The translations under genes were made by a program, and so were the position numbers. Shown here one piece after another: positions 57,823-64,000 of a DNA stretch of 64,000 bases. This stretch comes from Synechococcus lacustris. Lineage in GTDB: Bacteria; Cyanobacteriota; Cyanobacteriia; PCC-6307; Cyanobiaceae. Below the pieces are notes generated by a model. The model searched no databases. It saw only the letters and a list, made by a program, of their open reading frames with translations, and was not told where the DNA came from. Location: NCBI GenBank assembly GCA_903943975.1, contig CAJAQB010000006.1:1-64000 (forward strand), written 5' to 3'. Every line of letters begins with the position of its first letter. Position 1 is the stretch's first letter.

Positions 57823-57888
57823 TCAGCTCTAACGCTTGATCGGCCCAAACGACTGATCGGCCCTTAACAACAGATTCTTCTTAGACCC

Positions 57889-58239
57889 ATGCGCCACCAG
57901 TGCCGAGTCCCCATGTTGGGACGCCCCGCCGACCAACGCAAGGCGTTGCTCCGTGGTCTGACCACTCAGCTGATTCGCGAAGGCCGGGTTACCACCACCA
58001 AGGCCCGGGCCAAGGCCCTGCGCAATGAAGCGGAGCGGATGATCACCCTCGCCAAGGAGGGCACCCTGGCCGCCCGTCGCCGCGCCATGGGCTACATCTA
58101 CGACAAGCAGCTGGTGCATGCCCTGTTTGACAAGGCAGTTGATCGCTACAGCGACCGCAACGGCGGTTACACCCGGATCATCCGCACCGTGCCCCGCCGC
58201 GGTGACAGTGCCGAGATGGCAATCATCGAGCTGGTTTGA
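57889..58239 (+). CDS. rplQ: 50S ribosomal protein L17
   Basis: 116 aa. [40 protein letters not shown], and [20 protein letters not shown]. Its stop overlaps the truA TTG start. Confidence 0.98.
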   Translation: MRHQCRVPMLGRPADQRKALLRGLTTQLIREGRVTTTKARAKALRNEAERMITLAKEGTLAARRRAMGYIYDKQLVHALFDKAVDRYSDRNGGYTRIIRTVPRRGDSAEMAIIELV

Positions 58240-59102
58240 GTCCAGTTTCAGCTCCCCAACGCATTGCCCTCTGTCTGCAATACGACGGAGGGCATTTTTG
58301 TGGCTGGCAGCGCCAACGGGGCCAAGTAAGCGTTCAGGAGACCCTTGACCAGGCGATCGGGGCCCTTGATCCGCTCCCCAAACACCTAGCCCAAGAGTTG
58401 GGGCGATCCCGCAGCTTTGCGGCGGGGCGCACCGATGCTGGCGTCCATGCCGCCGCCCAGGTGCTGCATTTCGATGCCTATGGGCCGATACCGGCGGAAC
58501 GCTGGGCCGCAGCCCTGAACGGCCGGCTGCCGGCCAGCATCCGGGTGCGGGCCTCCGTTGCCGCCCCAGCGGGTTGGCACGCCTGCTTTTCCGCCAACTA
58601 CCGGCGCTACCGCTACACCATCTACAACGGTCGCCGCCCCAACCTCTTCCTCAGCCCCTACAGCTGGCATCGCTACAGCTGCCGCCTCGGGGAGGAGCCC
58701 ATGGCCCTGGCCCTGGAAGGGCTGCTGGGGCTCCATGATTTTTCCGCCTTCCAGCGGGCCGGCAGCAGCCGCCCCCACGGCCGCACCACCGTGCAGGAGG
58801 TGGGCCTCTGGCGGGAGGGGGACCTGATCAGCCTGGAGATCCAGGCCAGCGGCTTCCTCTACGGCATGGTGCGGCTGCTGGTGGGCCAACTGGTGGCCAT
58901 CGGCGAGGGCCGGCTCAGCCCCGCGGATTTTGAGCGCCGTTGGCGGCAACAACGGCGAGATGAGGTGAAGGAATCCGCCCCTCCCCAGGGGCTCTGCCTG
59001 CTGCGGGTGGGCTACCCAGAAAGCCTGTTCCCAGAGGGTGCGTGGTATGATTGCCAACCGCGGTATCGGCTGGAGATTTCCGATCCGCCGCCCGAGATCT
59101 AA
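58236..59102 (+). CDS. truA: tRNA pseudouridine(38-40) synthase
   Basis: 288 aa; isomerises uridines in the tRNA anticodon arm. [20 protein letters not shown], the catalytic-aspartate motif [16 protein letters not shown] (~residues 61-76), [29 protein letters not shown], and [15 protein letters not shown] are present. A TTG at 58236 overlaps the rplQ stop (TTGA). Conserved neighbour of rplQ and rplM. Confidence 0.95.
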   Translation: MSPVSAPQRIALCLQYDGGHFCGWQRQRGQVSVQETLDQAIGALDPLPKHLAQELGRSRSFAAGRTDAGVHAAAQVLHFDAYGPIPAERWAAALNGRLPASIRVRASVAAPAGWHACFSANYRRYRYTIYNGRRPNLFLSPYSWHRYSCRLGEEPMALALEGLLGLHDFSAFQRAGSSRPHGRTTVQEVGLWREGDLISLEIQASGFLYGMVRLLVGQLVAIGEGRLSPADFERRWRQQRRDEVKESAPPQGLCLLRVGYPESLFPEGAWYDCQPRYRLEISDPPPEI

Positions 59103-59201
59103 CCGGGCCCAGACCAACGGACGTTCGTTGAACTACGTTCGGTTATGGCCCAGCGATCTTGGGATCCAGCTCTGGATTCCAGCTCCAGCCCCTGTCCAAG
59201 T

Positions 59202-59220
59202 TCCCACCCCTGTGGTGGGA
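59202..59220 (+). promoter_or_regulatory. hairpin in the rplM leader
   Basis: TCCCACC-CCTGT-GGTGGGA forms a perfect 7-bp stem with a 5-nt loop, ending 32 nt before the rplM ATG. It lies in the 150-bp gap between truA and rplM, which also contains a TCCAG/CTGGA repeat near 59165. It may take part in feedback control by L13; no T-tract follows. Confidence 0.5.
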
Positions 59221-59252
59221 CACGCCCCGAGTGATTCCGGCCTGCCGGCGCG

Positions 59253-59705
59253 ATGAACAAAACAGTCGTCCCATCTATTGCAACCCTCGAACGCCACTGG
59301 TATGTGGTGGACGCGGAAAATCAGTGTCTCGGTCGCCTTGCCAGTGAAGTGGCCCAGGTGCTGAGGGGCAAGAACAAGCCCACCTTCACCCCCCACCTTG
59401 ACGCCGGTGACTTCGTCATCGTGATCAACGCCGACAAGGTGAAGGTCACAGGCAACAAGGCCCACGACAAGGTCTACCGCCGCCATTCCGGCCGCCCTGG
59501 GGGCATGAAGGTGGAAACCTTCGCCGCCCTTCAGGCCCGGATCCCTGAACGGATCATCGAAAAGGCGATCAAAGGGATGTTGCCCCACAACTCCCTTGGC
59601 CGTCAGCTGTTCCGCAAGCTCCACGTTTACAAGGGTGGGGAACATCCCCATGGCGCCCAGCAGCCCCAGCCCTTACAGCTCAACCCCGCAGCCACTGTCA
59701 AATGA
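59253..59705 (+). CDS. rplM: 50S ribosomal protein L13
   Basis: 150 aa. [60 protein letters not shown] and [20 protein letters not shown]. The TGA overlaps the rpsI ATG. Confidence 0.98.
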   Translation: MNKTVVPSIATLERHWYVVDAENQCLGRLASEVAQVLRGKNKPTFTPHLDAGDFVIVINADKVKVTGNKAHDKVYRRHSGRPGGMKVETFAALQARIPERIIEKAIKGMLPHNSLGRQLFRKLHVYKGGEHPHGAQQPQPLQLNPAATVK

Positions 59706-60112
59706 CCATCAGCAGCAGCAAGCGCGTTGTGTACTGGGGCACCGGCCGTCGTAAAACGGCTGTCGCCCGGGTGCGGGTAGTGCCCGGCAGTGGTGCGATC
59801 ACGATCAACGGTCGTCCTGGCGATAACTACCTCAACTACAACCCCAGCTACCTGAGCGCCGTCAAGGCGCCCCTGGAAACCCTGGGGCTGGGCAAGGAGT
59901 ACGACCTCCTGGTCAATGTGCGCGGCGGTGGCCTCACCGGCCAGGCCGATGCCATCAAGCAAGGGGCGGCCCGCGCCCTCTGCGACCTTTCCCCAGATAA
60001 CCGCAAACCGCTCAAGAGCGAAGGTCACCTCAGCCGTGACCCCCGCGCCAAGGAGCGTCGCAAGTACGGCCTGAAGAAGGCACGCAAAGCTCCCCAGTTC
60101 TCCAAGCGCTGA
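59702..60112 (+). CDS. rpsI: 30S ribosomal protein S9
   Basis: 136 aa. [20 protein letters not shown] at the N-terminus, [20 protein letters not shown], and the tail [20 protein letters not shown] ending in SKR, which reaches the P-site tRNA. Coupled to rplM by ATGA. Confidence 0.98.
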   Translation: MTISSSKRVVYWGTGRRKTAVARVRVVPGSGAITINGRPGDNYLNYNPSYLSAVKAPLETLGLGKEYDLLVNVRGGGLTGQADAIKQGAARALCDLSPDNRKPLKSEGHLSRDPRAKERRKYGLKKARKAPQFSKR

Positions 60113-60120
60113 TCCCTCCC

Positions 60121-60369
60121 ATGGCCAAGCCCGAAATCCATCCCACCTGGTATCCCGATGCCAAGGTGATCTGCAACGGAGAAGTGGTGATGACCACCGG
60201 CTCCACCCAGCCCGAACTGCACGTGGACGTGTGGAGCGGCAACCACCCCTTCTATACCGGCACCCAGAAGATTCTGGATACCGAGGGTCGGGTGGACCGT
60301 TTCATGCGCAAGTACGGCATGGCCGGTGCCAGCACCGATGCGGCCACCGCCACCACCGTAAAAGGCTGA
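60121..60369 (+). CDS. rpmE: 50S ribosomal protein L31
   Basis: 82 aa. KPEIHPTWYPDAKVICNGEV, STQPELHVDVWSGNHPFYTG and GRVDRFMRKYGM. Only one cysteine remains of the four zinc ligands, so it is the zinc-free (C-) form. It is the last ribosomal gene before a strong terminator. Confidence 0.95.
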   Translation: MAKPEIHPTWYPDAKVICNGEVVMTTGSTQPELHVDVWSGNHPFYTGTQKILDTEGRVDRFMRKYGMAGASTDAATATTVKG

Positions 60370-60394
60370 TCCTTTTTGTCTGCATCGTTCCAGG

Positions 60395-60426
60395 CCGGAT
60401 GCTCCCCTGGGGGCATCCGGTTTTTT
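60395..60426 (+). terminator. intrinsic terminator after rpmE
   Basis: CCGGATGC pairs with GCATCCGG around an inner CCCC/GGGG, followed by six T residues. This is the first strong terminator after the start of the ribosomal cluster, 15 kb upstream, and probably marks its end. Confidence 0.92.
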
Positions 60427-60462
60427 GCTGGGGCCCCATTCCCCTGGCCTCCCCTCTGATCC

Positions 60463-61554
60463 GTGGATAGCTCCTTCGTTACCGAACGGCTTGAGGCCAC
60501 CTGCCGCACCTTTGAGGCCCTCGACCGTCAACTGGCGGACCCCAGCGTGGCGGCCGATCCGGATCAGCTGCTAACCCTGGCCCGGGAGCGCTCCCGGCTC
60601 GAACCGTTGGTGCTGGATTACCGCCAGCTGCAAAACCTCAACCACCAAACCCTGCAGGCCCGCGAACTGCTCAGGGAACACCGCCATGACAAAGAGCTGG
60701 AGGAGCTGGCCCAGGAGGAACTGGCCAGCCTCGAAAGCCAACGGCTGGTGCTGGAAGAACGGCTGCGCCTGGCCCTGCTGCCCCGCGACCCCCGCGATGA
60801 ACGCAGTGTGATGCTGGAAATCCGGGCCGGCGCCGGCGGTGACGAGGCCTCGCTCTGGGCCGGTGACCTGGCCCGCATGTATGAGCGCTATGCCCAAACC
60901 ATGGGCTGGCAGGTGCAGCCGGTGAGTGCCTCGGAGGCGGAACTGGGGGGTTTCAAGGAACTAATCCTGGCCATCCGCGGCGACAGTGTTTTCAGCCAGC
61001 TCAAATACGAGGCGGGGGTGCACCGGGTGCAACGGGTGCCCGCCACCGAATCCCAGGGGCGGGTGCATACCTCCACCGCCACGGTGGCGGTGATGCCAGA
61101 GGCCGACCCGGTGGATGTGCAGATTGATCCCAAGGACCTAGACATCAGCACGGCCCGCTCCGGCGGCGCCGGCGGCCAGAACGTCAACAAGGTGGAAACC
61201 GCCGTGGATTTGATGCACAAACCCACCGGCATACGCGTGTTCTGCACCCAGGAACGCTCCCAGATGCAAAACCGCGAACGGGCCATGGAAATCCTGCGGG
61301 CCAAGCTGCTGGCCCTGCAGCAGGCCGAGGCCGATGCCGCCGAAAGCTCCGCCCGCAGGGCCCAGGTGGGCAGTGGCGATCGCAGCGAAAAAATCCGCAC
61401 CTACAACTACAAAGACAACCGCACCACCGACCATCGCCTAGGTCGCAACTTCCCCCTGGAAACGGTGCTTGATGGCCAACTCAAGGATCTGATCGATGCC
61501 TGCGTCCATGCAGACCAGCAGCAACAGCTCGAACAGCTGGCCCAAACGAGCTAA
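60463..61554 (+). CDS. prfA: peptide chain release factor 1
   Basis: 363 aa; recognises UAA and UAG. The PAT stop-codon tripeptide is in [20 protein letters not shown] and the catalytic GGQ in [20 protein letters not shown]. The start is a GTG ([16 protein letters not shown]) 37 nt after the terminator. Neighbour of rpmE in most cyanobacteria. Confidence 0.97.
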   Translation: MDSSFVTERLEATCRTFEALDRQLADPSVAADPDQLLTLARERSRLEPLVLDYRQLQNLNHQTLQARELLREHRHDKELEELAQEELASLESQRLVLEERLRLALLPRDPRDERSVMLEIRAGAGGDEASLWAGDLARMYERYAQTMGWQVQPVSASEAELGGFKELILAIRGDSVFSQLKYEAGVHRVQRVPATESQGRVHTSTATVAVMPEADPVDVQIDPKDLDISTARSGGAGGQNVNKVETAVDLMHKPTGIRVFCTQERSQMQNRERAMEILRAKLLALQQAEADAAESSARRAQVGSGDRSEKIRTYNYKDNRTTDHRLGRNFPLETVLDGQLKDLIDACVHADQQQQLEQLAQTS

Positions 61555-61564
61555 GAAAATCCGC

Positions 61565-62062
61565 TCAGGCGCCAATCACGTATTTGCGCCATTCCGCATA
61601 GCGGCCGTTGCGAATCTGACGGGTGGCCTCGAAATAAAGGGTGCTGGCTGGGCGCCGCGGCACCGAAGCCATCGGCATTTCCGCCTCCTTGGGGGTGCGG
61701 TTGCCCTTGCGCACATTGCAGCGGATGCAGGCGGTGATCACGTTTTCCCAGGTGTCCTGGCCGCCCCGGCTGCGGGGGATCACGTGGTCAATGGACAGTT
61801 GTTCCCCCTTGTAAGCGCAGTACTGGCAGGTGTGGCGGTCCCGCTGGAAGACATTGCGACGGGTGAGCGGCAGTTCCTTAAAGGGCACCCGCACAAACTG
61901 ACGCAGCCGAATCACCGTGGGCAGGAAGAAATCCGCACGCAAAGCGTGGTCCTCATGTTCAAGGCCTTCGGCCTTACCCTTGAGGACCATCACAGCAGCC
62001 CGTCGCCAACTGGTGATATTCAGCGGCTCATAGGACGCATTCAGGACAAGAACGTGACCCAT
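61565..62062 (-). CDS. HNH endonuclease-domain protein
   Basis: 165 aa. HVLVLNASYEPLNITSWRRA at the N-terminus, then a zinc-supported HNH motif TCQYCAYKGEQLSIDHVIPR, SRGGQDTWENVITACIRCNV with the two CxxC pairs and the catalytic His. This family is a widespread single gene in cyanobacteria, with unknown biological role; it is not linked here to phage or restriction genes. The ATG at 62062 begins the conserved region. It is divergent from alr by 49 bp and converges with prfA. Confidence 0.9.
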   Translation of the reverse strand: MGHVLVLNASYEPLNITSWRRAAVMVLKGKAEGLEHEDHALRADFFLPTVIRLRQFVRVPFKELPLTRRNVFQRDRHTCQYCAYKGEQLSIDHVIPRSRGGQDTWENVITACIRCNVRKGNRTPKEAEMPMASVPRRPASTLYFEATRQIRNGRYAEWRKYVIGA

Positions 62063-62111
62063 GCCAGCCCAGCTGGATGACGGCATGCTAACGAAATCCC
62101 AGGCACCGTGA

Positions 62112-63290
62112 ATGTCGTACCAGATGCATGGGCGCGCCCCTGGGGAGGAACTGCTGGTGGGGCCCCAACAACGGGCCTGGGTGGAGATCAACCGCGAGGC
62201 GATCAGCCACAACACCGCCTGCCTCAAACGGTCCCTGGCGCCAGCCTGTGCCCTGATGGCCGTGGTCAAAGCCGATGGCTATGGCCATGGGGCCGTAACC
62301 GTGGCAGAGGCCGCCCTGGCCGGCGGTGCCAGCAGCTTTGGGGTGGCCACCCTGGCCGAGGGGATTGAACTGCGCCAAGCCGGGCTCACGGCCCCGATCC
62401 TGGTGCTGGGCAACCTGCAACAGCCCGAAGAATTTCGCTGCTGTTTGCACTGGCGCCTGATGCCCACCCTCAGCGGCCTGGGCCAGGGCTTGATCTGCAG
62501 CCAGGTGGGGGCCGCCGGCGGCAGGCCCCTGGAGGCCCACCTCAAGCTCGACACCGGCATGGCCCGCCTAGGGGTGGCCTGGGAGCAAGGCCCCCAGCTG
62601 CTGGAAGCCCTCAGCGCCCTGGAGGGCCTGCAGGTGCAGGGGGTTTATTCCCATTTAGCCGATGCCGATCAGCTAGAGGGGTCCCTAACCCGCCAGCAGC
62701 AGCAACGCTTCGAGGGGGTGCTGCAGCGGCTCCAAGACCTAGATCTGCAGCCCGGCCTGCGGCACCTGGCCAATTCAGCCGGCACCCTTAGTGATCGCTC
62801 CCTCCACTACGACCTGGTGCGGGTGGGGCTAGCCCTCTATGGCCACGCCCCTGCCCCCCACCTGGCCCAAAGCCTGCCGCTGCGGCCCGCCATGGCGGTG
62901 CGGGCCCGGGTCACCCTGCTGCGGGATGTGCCCGCCGGGGTGGGGGTGAGCTATGGCCACCGCCATGTGACCAGCCGCCCCAGCCGCCTGGCGGTGCTGG
63001 GGATTGGCTACGCCGATGGGGTATCCCGCCAGCTATCGGGCCGCCTGGAGGTGCTAGCCCAGGGCCAACGCCTGCCCCAGGTGGGCAGCATCACCATGGA
63101 TCAATTGGTGGTGGATGCCACGGCCCTGCCCGAGCTGGAGGTGGGCAGTGTGGTGACCCTGCTGGGGGAAAGCGAAGGGGACCAGATCGGCCCCGAAGCC
63201 TGGGGCGAGATTTGCGGCAGCATCCCCTGGGAGGTGCTGTGCGGCTTTAAGCACCGCCTGCCCAGGCTGCCAAGCCGGAGGGGGCACTGA
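62112..63290 (+). CDS. alr: alanine racemase
   Basis: 392-aa PLP enzyme making D-alanine for peptidoglycan. AVVKADGYGHGA holds the PLP lysine, VEAHLKLDTG-like LEAHLKLDTGMARLG, VYSHLADAD, LVRVGLALYGHAP, and GVSYGHRHVT with the catalytic tyrosine. ATG at 62112 is used; a later in-frame ATG is four codons downstream. It starts divergently from the HNH gene. Confidence 0.95.
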   Translation: MSYQMHGRAPGEELLVGPQQRAWVEINREAISHNTACLKRSLAPACALMAVVKADGYGHGAVTVAEAALAGGASSFGVATLAEGIELRQAGLTAPILVLGNLQQPEEFRCCLHWRLMPTLSGLGQGLICSQVGAAGGRPLEAHLKLDTGMARLGVAWEQGPQLLEALSALEGLQVQGVYSHLADADQLEGSLTRQQQQRFEGVLQRLQDLDLQPGLRHLANSAGTLSDRSLHYDLVRVGLALYGHAPAPHLAQSLPLRPAMAVRARVTLLRDVPAGVGVSYGHRHVTSRPSRLAVLGIGYADGVSRQLSGRLEVLAQGQRLPQVGSITMDQLVVDATALPELEVGSVVTLLGESEGDQIGPEAWGEICGSIPWEVLCGFKHRLPRLPSRRGH

Positions 63291-63308
63291 TAAGCTTTCC
63301 AGGCTGCT

Positions 63309-63397
63309 GGAGAGGTGGCTGAGCGGTTGAAAGCGGCTCCCTGCTAAGGAGTTACAGGAGGCAACTTCTGTCGAGGGTTCGAATCCCTCCCTCTCCG
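63309..63397 (+). tRNA. trnS: tRNA-Ser (anticodon GCT)
   Basis: An 89-nt class II tRNA with a long variable arm. Acceptor GGAGAGG pairs with CCTCTCC, discriminator G, anticodon loop CTGCTAA with GCT, T-arm with GTTCGAATC. No CCA encoded. It lies 18 bp after alr. Confidence 0.95.
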
Positions 63398-63404
63398 TTC
63401 TTAA

Positions 63405-63440
63405 GCAGTTCCTGGATGGGGTTTCCCGTCCTAGAACTGC
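63405..63440. terminator. long hairpin after tRNA-Ser
   Basis: GCAGTTC (63405-63411) pairs with GAACTGC (63434-63440), and the interior GGA-GGG/CCC-TCC extends the stem with small bulges around a GTTT loop. It starts eight bases after the tRNA. Lacking a T-tract, it could be a processing or terminator structure. Confidence 0.55.
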
Positions 63441-63890
63441 CCAAAACCCTTCAAAACGTAGACCACAACTGGGAAATGGGTCCCAGGGATTCGTTTTGCG
63501 TAGATAAAAACAGCATCAGGCGCCAAGAGCTCACGCCCCCGCCACAGGTGCCCCCCTGGCAGATCAGACCCTGGTGAATCGGGCAGGTCGTGGGGACAGG
63601 AGCAAACCCACGGCACCGTTGCAAAACTTCATGGAGTGTTCAGGGTCATCGAGCTGGTCCTGGGGTATCAGGGGAGTGGCACTACTTGCCCACTGATTTC
63701 CACGGCTAGCAAACCACTGAGTCTTGCTCCTGCCGATGCCAGTACCAACCAAATATTGGGCCCCTCGAAAAATTAGACTTTAACAGAATAAAAGTGCACA
63801 ATAAAAGACACAGGGCTTCACCAAAATGCATGATTTTCACGTGCAAATCAGCCTGTTTGGGCTACTACCAGCAGGGCCGTAAGACTTTAA
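63441..63890. other. gene-free stretch downstream of tRNA-Ser
   Basis: 450 bp in which no convincing gene was seen. Two minus-strand ORFs of about 60 codons have no protein-like pattern. The right half (63760-63860) is markedly AT-rich. A tRNA-Ser followed by a loose stretch is typical of a genomic-island edge, but no integrase or direct-repeat att site could be identified within the window. Confidence 0.6.
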
Positions 63891-64000
63891 TCAAGCAGGA
63901 ATGCTCTGCTGTTGTTCCTTGTGGATAAACCGGAGGAAGTTGAAAGCGAGGTTGCGCAGTCGCCACGAGGCCGTTATCCGATTGATCCCAATCAACCTAG
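63891..64000 (-). CDS. possible C-terminal end of a larger protein (cut by window)
   Basis: Reading inward from the window edge, one minus-strand frame gives INRITASWRLRNLAFNFLR and ends FIHKEQQQSIPA with a TGA at 63891. The arrangement RNLAFNFLR is similar to the end of some IS4/ISAs1-type transposases (RNLA..LLR), and the AT-rich flank fits, but only about 35 residues are visible. It could also be chance. Confidence 0.3.
   Translation of the reverse strand, partial: RLIGINRITASWRLRNLAFNFLRFIHKEQQQSIPA

Noticed and set aside
61565-62062. HNH protein as part of a restriction or phage defence system
   Set aside because: It is a common single-copy cyanobacterial gene and its neighbours prfA and alr are housekeeping genes.

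Overview
The window is a GC-rich, densely packed piece of a picocyanobacterial chromosome of the Synechococcus/Cyanobium type. The evidence is photosystem I subunit PsaD, a phycocyanin alpha-subunit tail followed by the lyase pair CpcE/CpcF, NDH-1 subunit N, LdpA, a CURT1/CAAD-domain protein, the fused PanC-Cmk enzyme, the cyanobacterial type of glutamate-cysteine ligase, Ycf45, several small cyanobacteria-only families (DUF2839, DUF1815, CCB2/CCB4-like), and the cyanobacterial order of the ribosomal protein cluster. No phage genes, CRISPR array or complete insertion sequence is visible.

Layout. 1-2.5 kb: end of the phycocyanin operon with cpcE, cpcF and a translationally coupled low-molecular-weight tyrosine phosphatase. 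2.4-8.4 kb: panC/cmk, rlpA, purM, an aldo/keto reductase and unknown small proteins. 8.4-9.7 kb: a looser, more AT-rich patch with a Nif11-like small protein, a triple 14-bp repeat, an orphan 78-aa ORF and a start-less ORF abutting tRNA-Cys. 9.7-16 kb: a lipid-A-disaccharide-synthase-like protein, RNase D, a PadR-like regulator overlapping a CCB2/CCB4-like gene, a putative amidase, hemF and mrp. 15.7-25 kb: rodA, a degenerate histidine kinase, psaD, then the tightly coupled trpE-gshA-ppc-GNAT run. 25-29 kb: tRNA-Arg, recF, a pilin-like micro-ORF, speD, larE, a tandem cobalamin adenosyltransferase. 29-41.7 kb: L,D-transpeptidase, an ABC exporter fused to a cNMP-binding domain, MoeB-rhodanese and JAMM genes, curT, a fructosamine kinase-like gene, crtD, tyrA, an inactivated DinG-like helicase, recA and a HAD phosphatase. 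41.7-44.8 kb: tRNA-Gln and a ycf45-ldpA-ndhN cluster on the minus strand. 45-61.6 kb: a ribosomal protein supercluster (L3 to L31) with secY, adk, rpoA, truA and prfA. 61.6-64 kb: an HNH protein, alr, tRNA-Ser and a gene-free stretch running into a fragment at the window edge.

Most genes are ordinary housekeeping. Stop/start overlaps (ATGA, GTGA, TTGA) are common and define operons; several convergent pairs overlap at their 3' ends. I see no complete, undescribed multi-gene system. The items most worth a second look are single-gene oddities: the DinG-like protein with its ATPase motifs lost, the ABC exporter with a C-terminal cNMP domain, the tandem adenosyltransferase, the degenerate kinase upstream of psaD, the E1-rhodanese/JAMM pair, the regulator running 215 nt into the next gene, and the structured leaders in front of rplC and rplM.
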